Both the position numbers and the translations under genes were made by a program. Below the pieces are notes generated by a model. The model saw nothing but the letters and a program-made list of their open reading frames with translations. It ran no database searches and was not told the DNA's origin. From Clostridiales bacterium (GTDB taxonomy: Bacteria; Bacillota; Clostridia; Christensenellales; CAG-138): DNA of 24,179 bases. This document shows, piece by piece, positions 6,451-14,883 of the stretch. Every line of letters begins with the position of its first letter. Position 1 is the first letter of the stretch. Location of the stretch: positions 1 to 24,179 of the forward strand of contig SFIR01000022.1 in assembly GCA_004556165.1 (NCBI GenBank), read 5' to 3'.

Positions 6451-6936
6451 ATGAGCGAAGAAAATACAAATATCCCTCGTTTTATCGGCGAATCGACGAA
6501 TTCCGTTGACTCCAAGGGGCGTATATTCGTACCCACGAAATGGCGAAGTCAGCTGAATGAAACGATGATTTTGCATGCCGGCTTCGGCAGGTCTGCAAGC
6601 GGAAGATACCTTGAGCTGACCACGGTCGATAATTTCAATAAGCTCATCTCGATGATAAATGCGCTGCCTCCATCCGAAAAGAGGTTTGAATCACTGAAGC
6701 GCGTCATCTTCCGCAACAGTGAAGAGGTCTCTGCGGATAAGCAGGGGCGAATCCTTATTCCCAAGAGGCTGATAGAGCATGCTTGCCTGAAGTCGGAGAT
6801 AATCATGACGGGCGCCGGAGACCATATAGAAATCTGGAATCCCGATATGCTTGATACAGCCGATGCAAGCTACAGCCATGACAGCCTGATGAACGACTTT
6901 GAGCTGCTTAACGCAATGCTCACCGAACGGAGCTGA
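6451..6936 (+). CDS. mraZ: MraZ transcriptional regulator of the dcw cluster
   Basis: MraZ is a ring-forming DNA-binding protein with two AbrB-like SpoVT folds, and it represses its own cluster in several bacteria. The protein has 161 residues from ATG 6451. The two half-repeats are visible: NSVDSKGRIFVPTKWR near residues 17-32 and VSADKQGRILIPKRLIEHA near 93-111. Both contain the DxKGRxxxP DNA-contact signature. An upstream in-frame GTG at 6385 would add 22 residues, but that lies at the predicted transcription start. The strong AAAGGAGG (6437-6444) is six bases before ATG 6451, so I chose the latter. rsmH follows after three bases. Confidence 0.96.
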   Translation: MSEENTNIPRFIGESTNSVDSKGRIFVPTKWRSQLNETMILHAGFGRSASGRYLELTTVDNFNKLISMINALPPSEKRFESLKRVIFRNSEEVSADKQGRILIPKRLIEHACLKSEIIMTGAGDHIEIWNPDMLDTADASYSHDSLMNDFELLNAMLTERS

Positions 6937-6939
6937 CAG

Positions 6940-7893
6940 ATGATTGATTGCTATCATGTGCCGATAATGTTCGATGAAGTGATGAAGCTTCTCTCCCCCG
7001 AACGCGGCGGAATCTTCGTGGACGGTACTCTCGGCGGCGGCGGTCACAGCGAGGGCATTCTCGAAAGGCTCCCGAAATACGGGCGGCTCTACGGTATCGA
7101 CCGTGACGATGACGCCCTTCTCGAAGCGGGCAGAAGGCTTTCAAATTATCCGAATTTCACCGCTGTCAAAGGAAATTTTTTCGATATGCGTTCCCTGCTC
7201 GCCGCTTACGGTGTAACGGGCGCGGACGGGATACTCCTCGATTTGGGAGTTAGCTCGCATCAGCTTGACGACGGCGAACGCGGTTTCTCCTACGGCACCG
7301 ATGCAAGGCTCGATATGAGGATGGACAAGACTCAGGCATTCAGCGCGTACGATGTCGTCAACGGGTATTCATCCAAGCAGCTGTACGAGATCATCCGGGA
7401 TTACGGTGAGGAGCGTTTTGCGAGCAGGATTGCAAATGCAATCGTATCCGAAAGGGACAAGCATCCGATAGAGACTACGACGGAGCTTGCCGCCATCATC
7501 AAAAGAGCCATTCCGGCAGCGACAAGGCGCGACGGCCCTCACCCGGCAAGGCGCACCTTCCAAGCAATCCGAATTGAGGTCAACGGAGAGCTTGCAGGGC
7601 TTGAAAAGGCAATACGGGATGCGGTGGAGTTTCTTAACCCCGGTGGGGTTATCGCAATCATCTCATTCCACTCCCTTGAAGCCCGTATCGTAAAGACGAC
7701 CTTCAGAACGCTTGCAAATCCCTGCACCTGTCCCAAGAGCGCACCCGTGTGCATCTGCGGCAGGAAGCCGAGCGTGGAGCTGCTAACCGGCAAGCCCATC
7801 ACGGCAAGCGATATTGAACTTGAAAACAACCCCCGTTCGCGCAGCGCCGAGCTGAGAGCTGCGAGAAAACTCATAACCGAAAGAGGAGAGTAA
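6940..7893 (+). CDS. rsmH: 16S rRNA (cytosine-1402 N4)-methyltransferase
   Basis: RsmH (MraW) methylates C1402 in the decoding centre of 16S rRNA, using S-adenosylmethionine. It has 317 residues, the usual length. The N-terminal HVPIMFDEV and VDGTLGGGGHS form the SAM-binding loop. LLDLGVSSHQLDDGERGFSY and DARLDMRMD follow, then ARRTFQAIRIEVN and the C-terminal IISFHSLEARIVK. It directly follows mraZ, as in nearly all dcw clusters. GGAG lies seven bases before the ATG. Confidence 0.97.
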   Translation: MIDCYHVPIMFDEVMKLLSPERGGIFVDGTLGGGGHSEGILERLPKYGRLYGIDRDDDALLEAGRRLSNYPNFTAVKGNFFDMRSLLAAYGVTGADGILLDLGVSSHQLDDGERGFSYGTDARLDMRMDKTQAFSAYDVVNGYSSKQLYEIIRDYGEERFASRIANAIVSERDKHPIETTTELAAIIKRAIPAATRRDGPHPARRTFQAIRIEVNGELAGLEKAIRDAVEFLNPGGVIAIISFHSLEARIVKTTFRTLANPCTCPKSAPVCICGRKPSVELLTGKPITASDIELENNPRSRSAELRAARKLITERGE

Positions 7894-7897
7894 TACA

Positions 7898-8500
7898 ATG
7901 TACAATGAGCGGACTACGGAAACAGATACCCGGCAAACCGGACGCACAATCACTCCTGTGAGCGCGCGCTCAGGCTCATATCAGGGCGCGTACAGGGGAG
8001 CATCCGCCACGAGCGGAACCTATTCGAGAGCTTCCTCCTCTTCGGCGGCATCCGACCGAAATAGTTATTATCAGAGAAGGACCGAAGCCTATAACTCCAC
8101 TCGCATCGCTGTTCAGGGAACCTCTGCAAGGGTGCTTGAGCCGAAGGTGCAGGAGAAGGAACGCGTCAAGCCGCAGGTCGAGAAGAAACGCAGACCCGGT
8201 GCGGAATGGCATGGTCTCTTCGATTATTTCCGCAAGACACATGCGATAACCAAGCTTGTCGTCATTGCATTCGTATTTACGGCAGTTGCCGCTATTGCTG
8301 TCACCCTCGTGGGCGCCTTGGGTGTCGCCCGTACTCAGAGCGAATTGAAGGATATCAACGAGCAGATAGAGAGCATAAACGAGAGCATCAGCATAGCAAG
8401 CCAGGATTACTTTTCATCCGTAAGCAGCACCGAAGCAAGCAGCGCAGCGAATGAAAAAGGCATGACAAGGAGCGCACAGTCAACACCCATACACCCGTAA
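7898..8500 (+). CDS. ftsL: FtsL-like bitopic division protein
   Basis: FtsL forms a membrane scaffold with DivIC/FtsB and DivIB/FtsQ and activates septal wall synthesis by FtsW-FtsI. The sequence is divergent, so the call rests on architecture and position. A cytoplasmic tail of about 115 residues comes first, rich in Ser, Thr, Tyr and Arg to about residue 75 and charged after that. One membrane helix follows (about 119-142), then a short coiled coil (145-168, ELKDINEQIESINESI), and a tail with the NEKGM ending typical of FtsL/FtsB folds. It lies between rsmH and the PBP, the conserved ftsL slot. GAGGAG is eight bases before ATG 7898. The tail is longer than the Bacillus one and looks disordered. 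Confidence 0.8.
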   Translation: MYNERTTETDTRQTGRTITPVSARSGSYQGAYRGASATSGTYSRASSSSAASDRNSYYQRRTEAYNSTRIAVQGTSARVLEPKVQEKERVKPQVEKKRRPGAEWHGLFDYFRKTHAITKLVVIAFVFTAVAAIAVTLVGALGVARTQSELKDINEQIESINESISIASQDYFSSVSSTEASSAANEKGMTRSAQSTPIHP

Positions 8501-8515
8501 ACTTCTAATTTTTGA

Positions 8516-8538
8516 CGGTTCGTTCCTCCTTCGAACCG
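8516..8538 (+). promoter_or_regulatory. Hairpin with an anti-SD-like loop ahead of the PBP gene
   Basis: CGGTTCG (8516-8522) pairs perfectly with CGAACCG (8532-8538). The nine-base loop contains CCTCCTT, the sequence of the 16S rRNA 3' end. The PBP ribosome binding site AAGGGG (8548-8553) is ten bases downstream and could pair with the loop through CTCCTT with one G-U pair. No T-tract follows, so it is not a simple terminator. Function is inferred. Confidence 0.4.
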
Positions 8539-8561
8539 CATTCAGGCAAGGGGCAGCGATT

Positions 8562-10733
8562 ATGGGACAGAATAAGAACGTTAAGACAAAAGAAGAACGG
8601 ACTCCGAAGAAAAAGAAAACGCGTTACGGCAAACGAATTGCGTTCTTGGAGACCGCGCTTCTTTTGGCATTTATAATCGTCATAATCGACATTTTCTGCA
8701 TAATGGTCGTGCTCGGCCCCGAGCGGCTCGAGGTCGCCGTACAGCAATGGACGCGCACATCCACCATCACCGCAAACCGCGGCCAGATCGTGGACTGCAA
8801 CGGCAAAGTGCTTGCAACTACCGGTGCGGTCTATAAGATCCTGCTCTGGCCCAAGAACATAACCTCCGGCAGCGAGGAGCGCGTTGCAAGGGAGCTTTCG
8901 GATGCTCTCGACCTCGATTTTGACTATGTTTACAAATGCGCGACCAATAAGACCCGAAGCGAATTCGTTATCAAGCGTCAGGTTGACTCGAAAACCGTTT
9001 CCAACGTGCGTTCGCTGAAGCTCAGCGGCGTCGGCATTGCCAACGACAGCAAGCGCTACTACCCCTACGGCACATTGCTTTCACAGGTCATTGGCTTCAC
9101 CACAAGGGACAATGTCGGGCAGAGCGGTCTTGAGCTCAAATATGATAAATATCTCACCGGCAGCGACGGTAAGCTTATCAGCGAGACCGACAGCAGCGGC
9201 AACCCCCTCGCCTACGGCTACACCCAGTATGAGGACCCCATTGACGGTGCTAAGATCGTGCTGACAGTCGATCAGGTCTTCCAGAGCTATCTTGAAAACG
9301 CTCTCGAAGAAGCACTGTCCGTGAATAACGCTTCAAGCGCGCAGGGGATCATACTTGATGTGAATACCGGAGCGATAAAGGCAATCTCCACCAAACCCGA
9401 CTACGACCCCAACGATCCGCCGAGGAACGACCTTGAACAGCTTGCGGAGCTTTCACGCAACAGGCTCGTGACGGACGTCTACGAGCCGGGCTCCACCTTC
9501 AAGATACTGACTCTGGCAGCGGCTATCGACTCCGGAAACGCCGATCTCAATTCCACTTTCTTCTGCAACGGCGGCTATATTGTGAACGGCGAGCGAATTA
9601 AATGCTGGAAGCATGCAGGCCACGGAAGTCAGGATCTTACAAAGGCTACCGAAAATTCCTGCAACTGCTGCTTCATGCAGCTTGCGCTGCGCATGGGCGT
9701 CAGCGAATTTTACGATTATCTCTATGCATTCGGTCTCGGTCAGAAGACCGGCGATATTTTCGACGGTGAATCCTCCGGCATCGTGACGAATGAAAAATAC
9801 GTCACGGAAAACGACCTTGCTCGTATCGGTTTCGGGCAGAGCGTTGCCGTTACTCCCGTTCAGCTCGCGGCAGCGGTATCTGCTGCAGTGAACGGCGGCT
9901 ACCTCTACTCCCCTTACATCGTCGAGCAGGTGGTTTCCTCGGATGGTACCGTAATCGAGCAGGCGGATCCAAGCCCCGTCCGTCAGGTGATTTCCGGTGA
10001 AACCTCCGCAACGGTCAGGCAGATACTCCAAAGCGTTGTCGATAACGGCACCGGCAGGAATGCAAAGATAGAGGGTTATTACGTCGGCGGCAAAACCGGC
10101 ACTGCGCAGAAATACGATGAATACGGCAGGGTTTCCGCCGGAAGCTATATCTGTTCCTTCATCGGTTTCGCACCCGCGGATGATCCGCAGTACCTCTGCC
10201 TCATTCTCGTTGATGAGCCCCATGTCGGTTCAATCTTCGGGAGCACCGTTGCCGCTCCGTTTGTACGCAGAGTACTTTCGGAGATCCTGCCCTATTCCGG
10301 CATTCAGCCCTCGCATCTATCCGAAATCGTGACCGTTCCCAATGTGCTCGGTCTTACGACGGAGGAAGCGAACAAGGAGCTTGCAAAGGTCGGGCTTATC
10401 GGGTTCTATGAATGCGCCGATGAGGTCACCCTCCAGCTTCCCGCCGCCGGAGAAACCGTCGTTAAGGGTTCTTCCGTTCTCCTCTATACGGGCAGCGACG
10501 ATGTTAATATAGACAACGAACCCGTAATCGCACCCCTCATGGTCGAGATGCCCGATCTCATGGATATGACCGCCGTTCAGGCATACAATGCTCTCACTGC
10601 ACTTGGGCTGAACATGGTTTGCAGTCCCGAAGACCCCCACGGCGTTGTGCTCGGGCAGAGCATATACGCAGGGACCATGGTTGAATACGGTTCAAGCGTT
10701 ACGCTTTATTTCGGGATAAAACCCGAGGAATAG
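8562..10733 (+). CDS. ftsI: Division-type class B penicillin-binding protein with two PASTA domains
   Basis: This is a septal D,D-transpeptidase that crosslinks peptidoglycan with its partner FtsW. It has 723 residues. A basic cytoplasmic tail is followed by a membrane anchor (about 27-50), and the dimerisation domain begins at ITANRGQIVDCNG. The transpeptidase domain has the nucleophile STFK (S311), the SCN motif (S366-N368) and KTGT (K511-T514). Two PASTA domains start near residues 591 and 661. The active-site neighbourhood is cysteine-rich (SCNCC). Two C-terminal PASTA domains match PBP2B/PBP2x-like enzymes. A SpoVD role in spores cannot be excluded, because only one such gene is present. 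The ribosome binding site is AAGGGG. Confidence 0.95.
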   Translation: MGQNKNVKTKEERTPKKKKTRYGKRIAFLETALLLAFIIVIIDIFCIMVVLGPERLEVAVQQWTRTSTITANRGQIVDCNGKVLATTGAVYKILLWPKNITSGSEERVARELSDALDLDFDYVYKCATNKTRSEFVIKRQVDSKTVSNVRSLKLSGVGIANDSKRYYPYGTLLSQVIGFTTRDNVGQSGLELKYDKYLTGSDGKLISETDSSGNPLAYGYTQYEDPIDGAKIVLTVDQVFQSYLENALEEALSVNNASSAQGIILDVNTGAIKAISTKPDYDPNDPPRNDLEQLAELSRNRLVTDVYEPGSTFKILTLAAAIDSGNADLNSTFFCNGGYIVNGERIKCWKHAGHGSQDLTKATENSCNCCFMQLALRMGVSEFYDYLYAFGLGQKTGDIFDGESSGIVTNEKYVTENDLARIGFGQSVAVTPVQLAAAVSAAVNGGYLYSPYIVEQVVSSDGTVIEQADPSPVRQVISGETSATVRQILQSVVDNGTGRNAKIEGYYVGGKTGTAQKYDEYGRVSAGSYICSFIGFAPADDPQYLCLILVDEPHVGSIFGSTVAAPFVRRVLSEILPYSGIQPSHLSEIVTVPNVLGLTTEEANKELAKVGLIGFYECADEVTLQLPAAGETVVKGSSVLLYTGSDDVNIDNEPVIAPLMVEMPDLMDMTAVQAYNALTALGLNMVCSPEDPHGVVLGQSIYAGTMVEYGSSVTLYFGIKPEE

Positions 10734-10777
10734 ATTTATTGATGCAAAAGCATAAATTTTGAAGGGAATTTGATACC

Positions 10778-12226
10778 ATGCTTTTAAGCAAGCTTGCAAA
10801 GAAAACCGAATCAAAGCTCATCGGCGGCGACGTCGATATAAATCGCATCGAATACGATTCGCGCAGGGTCGTCCCCGGCAACCTCTTCGTATGCGTCAAC
10901 GGAACATTTCTTGACGGGCATAAATTTGCGGAATCCGCAGTTAAGAACGGAGCCGCTGCGCTGCTCGTTGAGCGCGAACTTTCTTTCGATGTTCCCCAGG
11001 TCATCGTGCCAAATACCCGTATCGCAATGGCGGAGATGGCTGCCGAGCTTTACGAACAGCCTGCAAAGGGCATAACAATTATCGGTGTGACCGGTACCAA
11101 CGGCAAGACCACCACAACCTATATGCTCAAAAGCATCTTTGAGCGTGCCGGCCACAGGGTCGGGCTCATCGGAACCATCCGCAATCTCGTTGGCAATGCC
11201 GTCATCCCCACCACGCATACCACTCCCGAAAGCGTTGAGCTTATGCGCATATTCCGCATAATGCGCGATGCAGGCGTCGATGTTATCGTGATGGAGGTTA
11301 GCTCCCAGGCGCTCGATCAGAACCGTGCGCACGGCATCGAATACACGGTCGGCGGATTTACAAACCTCACTCAGGATCATCTCGACTATCATAAAACGAT
11401 GGAGAATTATCTGCGTGCAAAGCGCAAGATGTTCGAGAATTCCAAATTCGCAGTCGTAAATGCTGATGACAAGAGCAGCGCTCCCCTCATTGACGGGCTC
11501 GGCATCGGCAGCATGACCTACGGAATAAATAACGACTCGGATATACATGCAAGCAATATCGAAGCGCACCCCAAGGGAATCGAATACGATCTATCCCATG
11601 ACGGTATGGTCGATCACGTCGTCGTCAACATCCCCGGGCTGTTCAATGTCTATAACTCCATGCTTGCGGCAGCTATCGCGCTGAAATTGGGCGTTGACAT
11701 GAAAGACATCCTTGGCGGCCTTTCGAGCGTCCGCGGAGTATCGGGAAGAATGGAAGCCCTGAACACCGAAGGCTTCGATTTCTCCGTAATTCTCGATTTT
11801 GCTCATACTCCCGACGGACTATTCAATATTCTTGCCGCCGTCCATGAATTTGCCAGGGGCAGGGTAATTGCCGTATTCGGCTGCGGCGGCGATAAGGATA
11901 AAACAAAGCGCCCCATCATGGGCCGTATCGCCGGAAGCGGTGCGGATTACTGCATCGTGACCTCCGATAACCCCCGTACCGAGAATCCCATGGAAATAAT
12001 TGATATGGTTCTTGAAGGCGTCAACCAGACAGACTGCCCCTACGAGGTCATCGAAAACCGCAGAGATGCGATAGACCGTGCTCTTCACATCGCAAAGAAG
12101 GGTGATGTCATCGTCCTTGCAGGCAAGGGACACGAAACCTATCAGGAGATCAACGGAGTCAAGCATCCGTTTGACGAAAAGCTGATTGTCAGCGAGTTGC
12201 TCGCCGAGATGCGTAAGGAAGGTTAA
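10778..12226 (+). CDS. murE: UDP-MurNAc-tripeptide synthetase, meso-diaminopimelate type
   Basis: MurE adds the third stem amino acid to UDP-MurNAc-L-Ala-D-Glu in the cytoplasm, using ATP. It has 482 residues and three Mur-ligase domains. The ATP loop GVTGTNGKTTT is at 103-113. The EVSSQALDQNR and NLTQDHLDYH motifs are present, with YLRAKRKMF holding the carbamylated lysine. The specificity motif DNPR (397-400, followed by TE) is the one found in meso-diaminopimelate enzymes. Lysine-type MurE lacks that arginine. The cell wall is therefore predicted to be A1-gamma-like with diaminopimelate. It has AAGGG 11 bases before ATG 10778, and mraY begins four bases after its stop. Confidence 0.96.
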   Translation: MLLSKLAKKTESKLIGGDVDINRIEYDSRRVVPGNLFVCVNGTFLDGHKFAESAVKNGAAALLVERELSFDVPQVIVPNTRIAMAEMAAELYEQPAKGITIIGVTGTNGKTTTTYMLKSIFERAGHRVGLIGTIRNLVGNAVIPTTHTTPESVELMRIFRIMRDAGVDVIVMEVSSQALDQNRAHGIEYTVGGFTNLTQDHLDYHKTMENYLRAKRKMFENSKFAVVNADDKSSAPLIDGLGIGSMTYGINNDSDIHASNIEAHPKGIEYDLSHDGMVDHVVVNIPGLFNVYNSMLAAAIALKLGVDMKDILGGLSSVRGVSGRMEALNTEGFDFSVILDFAHTPDGLFNILAAVHEFARGRVIAVFGCGGDKDKTKRPIMGRIAGSGADYCIVTSDNPRTENPMEIIDMVLEGVNQTDCPYEVIENRRDAIDRALHIAKKGDVIVLAGKGHETYQEINGVKHPFDEKLIVSELLAEMRKEG

Positions 12227-12230
12227 TTCT

Positions 12231-13250
12231 ATGCAGAAGATGATATTTGCTTTTATCGCCTCCGCTGCGATAGTTATGCTGCTTGCTCCTCTTTTCATAC
12301 CCATGCTCCGCCGTCTGAAGTTTGGACAAGTCGAGCGTGTTGAGGGGCCTCACGCTCATTCCGCCAAGGAAGGCACTCCCACCATGGGCGGACTGATGTT
12401 CGTTATAGGAATAACCGCTGCGGCTATGATATTCAGCGTCTATGATATTGCGCTCAGCTTTTCCGTTCCTGCAATACTCATGATGCTCGGATTCGGGCTT
12501 GTCGGTTTCCTTGATGATTTCATCAAGGTGAAGTGCAAAAGGAACCTCGGGCTCCGCGCTTACCAGAAGATAATTGCGCAGCTCCTGCTCTCTTTCGTCG
12601 TTGCCTATTATGCATACAGAAGCGAATTCATCGGCCCCGTTCTATATGATCCTGTCTTCGGGGAGATAAATATGGGCTGGGGTTACATCCCCTTCATCAT
12701 GTTCGTCGTCATCGCGATAGTCAACAGTGCAAACCTAACCGACGGTCTTGATGGTCTTTTGGGAGGCGTAACGCTCGTTTATTCCATTGCAATGGGCATT
12801 CTCTTCCTGTATTTCGCACTCGTTCTCAACAAGAGCCTTGCAGGAAGCCCCGTATTCGTCGCACAGAGCGACGGCATGCTCAGCATGGCAATCTTCTCCT
12901 TCGCAGTCGCCGGCGGCTGCCTCGGTTTTCTTCGCAGCAACAGCTACCCGGCCAAGGTCTTTATGGGCGACACCGGCTCCATGGCTCTCGGCGGAGCGAT
13001 GAGCGCAATGGTCATCTATTCGCGTTCCCCGTTCCTGTTCCTGCTGATGGGTATCTGCATTGTTGCAAGCGCAGTCAGCGACGTGCTCCAGGTGGGCTCA
13101 TATAAGCTCCGCCATGGCAAGCGTATCTTTAAGATGGCTCCGCTGCACCACCATTTCGAGCTTTTGGGTTATCCGGAAACCAAGATAGTCACGGGCTATA
13201 TGATAGTTACCGCTATCACCTGCCTTGCCGCGCTGGCGCTTTATATTTAA
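12231..13250 (+). CDS. mraY: Phospho-N-acetylmuramoyl-pentapeptide transferase
   Basis: MraY is an integral membrane enzyme that transfers phospho-MurNAc-pentapeptide to undecaprenyl phosphate, giving lipid I. It has 339 residues from ATG 12231 and about ten hydrophobic helices. Family motifs are in order: GTPTMGGLMF, DDFIKV with the Mg-binding aspartates, NLTDGLDGL, GDTGS and PLHHHFELLG. An upstream in-frame TTG at 12186 would lie inside murE. AAGGAAGG eight bases before ATG 12231 decides the start. murF, often found between murE and mraY, is absent. A long structured gap follows. Confidence 0.97.
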   Translation: MQKMIFAFIASAAIVMLLAPLFIPMLRRLKFGQVERVEGPHAHSAKEGTPTMGGLMFVIGITAAAMIFSVYDIALSFSVPAILMMLGFGLVGFLDDFIKVKCKRNLGLRAYQKIIAQLLLSFVVAYYAYRSEFIGPVLYDPVFGEINMGWGYIPFIMFVVIAIVNSANLTDGLDGLLGGVTLVYSIAMGILFLYFALVLNKSLAGSPVFVAQSDGMLSMAIFSFAVAGGCLGFLRSNSYPAKVFMGDTGSMALGGAMSAMVIYSRSPFLFLLMGICIVASAVSDVLQVGSYKLRHGKRIFKMAPLHHHFELLGYPETKIVTGYMIVTAITCLAALALYI

Positions 13251-13255
13251 ATTCG

Positions 13256-13433
13256 GTATCAGTCCCGCTAACGGGATTTACGGTGCGAAAAGCACTGATA
13301 CAATCGTCAGGAACAATGCTTTGTTTCGGTTTTTGTTGGCACTTGACGGAGCAAAGTGAAACCGATCGGATGAAGGATTTTGAGAGGGAGCAATCGGCAC
13401 CCTTCTCAAGAACCTTCATCGTTCCGGACGATT
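13256..13433 (+). ncRNA. Large folded intergenic element between mraY and murD
   Basis: The 247-bp gap is the longest inside the dcw cluster and has no credible ORF. It shows two predicted RNA domains. Domain A (13256-13301): GTATCA pairs with TGATAC, enclosing CCCG/CGGG and GTGC/GCAC hairpins as a three-way junction. Domain B (13302-13433): a 13-bp closing stem (13302-13314 with 13421-13433, one mismatch) encloses two long hairpins. One has CGGTTT/AAACCG plus CACTT/AAGTG (13327-13364). The other has GATGAAGG/CCTTCATC plus TTGAGA and GGG with their complements (13369-13420). It matches no riboswitch I know. It could be a cis-regulatory RNA, an ncRNA or a decayed miniature element. The murD ribosome binding site lies 46 bases beyond. 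Confidence 0.6.
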
Positions 13434-13497
13434 TCGTTTCTTTATAAGCATGTGATCGATCGGCAAAGCATAAATAAGAAAGGAAGGTTCGTAAAAA

Positions 13498-14865
13498 ATG
13501 AAAAAGACTGCGCTCGTCGTGGGCATGGCCAAAAGCGGAGTTGCTTCTGCGATACTTCTCTATAAAAAGGGCTATACCGTCATCATTAACGACCTTAAAT
13601 CCGATATTCCCGGGCTTAGTGAGTCCCTTAAAAAGATAAAATACGTCAACCGCCTGGGCGTTGCTCCCGAGGCACTGCTTGACGGCATTGATCTCATGGT
13701 TATCTCCCCCGTCATTCCGATATTCCGTCCATTCGTCAAGGAAGCAATCGCACGCGGAATTGAGGTCATCGGTGAAATCGAGCTTGGCTACCGTTATTCA
13801 AACCGCGGAGCAAGATTCGTATGCATCGGCGGAACGAACGGCAAAACCACCACTACAACCCTGACCGGTGAGATTTTCACCGAGTACCACAAGCGTATCG
13901 GTACGGGCAATGCGTATGTTCTCGGAAACATCGGAGTCCCCATAACCGCACATGCGCTCGACACTAAAGCAGGCGATACCGTCGTTGCGGAAACTGCCTC
14001 GCTTCAGCTTGAAAGCATTGTTGATTTCCGCTGCAATGCTGCCGGTCTTCTCAACATAACCGAAGACCATATCAACCGTTTCGGCAGCATGGAAGCATAT
14101 ATCGCCGCAAAAATGCGTATGTTCGAGAATCAGACCGAAGAGGATTTCGCCGCGCTTAATGCGGATGACCCCATTGTGTCAAACGCAAAGACAAGAGCTC
14201 GAAAGCTCTTCTTCTCCCGTAAAAAGGAGGTCGAGGAAGGCGCATTTGTCCGCAACGGCAAAATCATTTTCCGCATGGAAGGAAAGGAAACGGAGCTTAT
14301 CCCTGCCGACGAACTCGGCATTATCGGCGCTCACAACCTTGAAAACGCACTCTGCGCCGTATGCCTGAGCCTTGCAATGGGCGTACCTGCCGACATAGTA
14401 TCGAGCGTGCTTCGCTCATTCAAGGGAGTTGAGCACAGGATTGAATACACACGCTGCTACCACGGCGTCACCTTTTATAACGATTCCAAGGGAACCAATC
14501 CCGAATCGACCATCAAGGCTGTCGAAGCCATGAAGCAGCCCACCATTTTGCTTCTCGGCGTAGGCAATTACGATAAGCAAAGCGACTATCGCCCTGTATT
14601 CCGCTGCTTCAACGGAAGGGTCAAAGCCTGTATCGTCAATGGTTCGAACACCGAAGCAATAATGAAGGCTGCCGCGGATGAGGGGTATACCGCCATCCAT
14701 GCCTGCATGGGCGGTCTTGAAGAGATGATACTCGATGCTCTCGACATTGCGGAAAGCGGCGACGCAGTGCTGCTCTCGCCTGCATGCGCAAGCTGGGGCA
14801 TGTTCACCGATTATGAGGAACGCGGAAGGATCTTTAAGCAGATCGTTAATTCGCTCGAAGACTAA
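13498..14865 (+). CDS. murD: UDP-MurNAc-L-alanine:D-glutamate ligase
   Basis: MurD adds D-glutamate to UDP-MurNAc-L-Ala with ATP, in the cytoplasm. It has 455 residues. The N-terminal Rossmann-like domain binds the uridine nucleotide (VVGMAKSGVASAILLYKKG). The ATP loop GTNGKTTTTT begins near residue 112. NITEDHINRF contains the central metal histidine. YNDSKGTNPEST and LLSPACASWGMFTDYEERG are the C-terminal MurD hallmarks. ATG 13498 is preceded by AAAGGAAGG at about 10 bases. It lies downstream of the structured gap, so its expression may differ from that of murE and mraY. Confidence 0.96.
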   Translation: MKKTALVVGMAKSGVASAILLYKKGYTVIINDLKSDIPGLSESLKKIKYVNRLGVAPEALLDGIDLMVISPVIPIFRPFVKEAIARGIEVIGEIELGYRYSNRGARFVCIGGTNGKTTTTTLTGEIFTEYHKRIGTGNAYVLGNIGVPITAHALDTKAGDTVVAETASLQLESIVDFRCNAAGLLNITEDHINRFGSMEAYIAAKMRMFENQTEEDFAALNADDPIVSNAKTRARKLFFSRKKEVEEGAFVRNGKIIFRMEGKETELIPADELGIIGAHNLENALCAVCLSLAMGVPADIVSSVLRSFKGVEHRIEYTRCYHGVTFYNDSKGTNPESTIKAVEAMKQPTILLLGVGNYDKQSDYRPVFRCFNGRVKACIVNGSNTEAIMKAAADEGYTAIHACMGGLEEMILDALDIAESGDAVLLSPACASWGMFTDYEERGRIFKQIVNSLED

Positions 14866-14883
14866 TTATATTTTGAGGTTGGA

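Noticed and set aside
9453..10223. 256-residue minus-strand open frame
   Set aside because: Antisense to the transpeptidase domain of the PBP; no known motifs and no ribosome binding site.
10811..11569. 252-residue minus-strand open frame
   Set aside because: Antisense to murE, with no domain signal.
12186..12230. N-terminal extension of MraY from TTG 12186
   Set aside because: It overlaps murE and lacks an SD. ATG 12231 has AAGGAAGG at eight bases and matches the family N-terminus.
13380..13565. 61-residue plus-strand open frame between mraY and murD
   Set aside because: Composition looks random, it overlaps the murD start out of frame, and it coincides with paired RNA arms.
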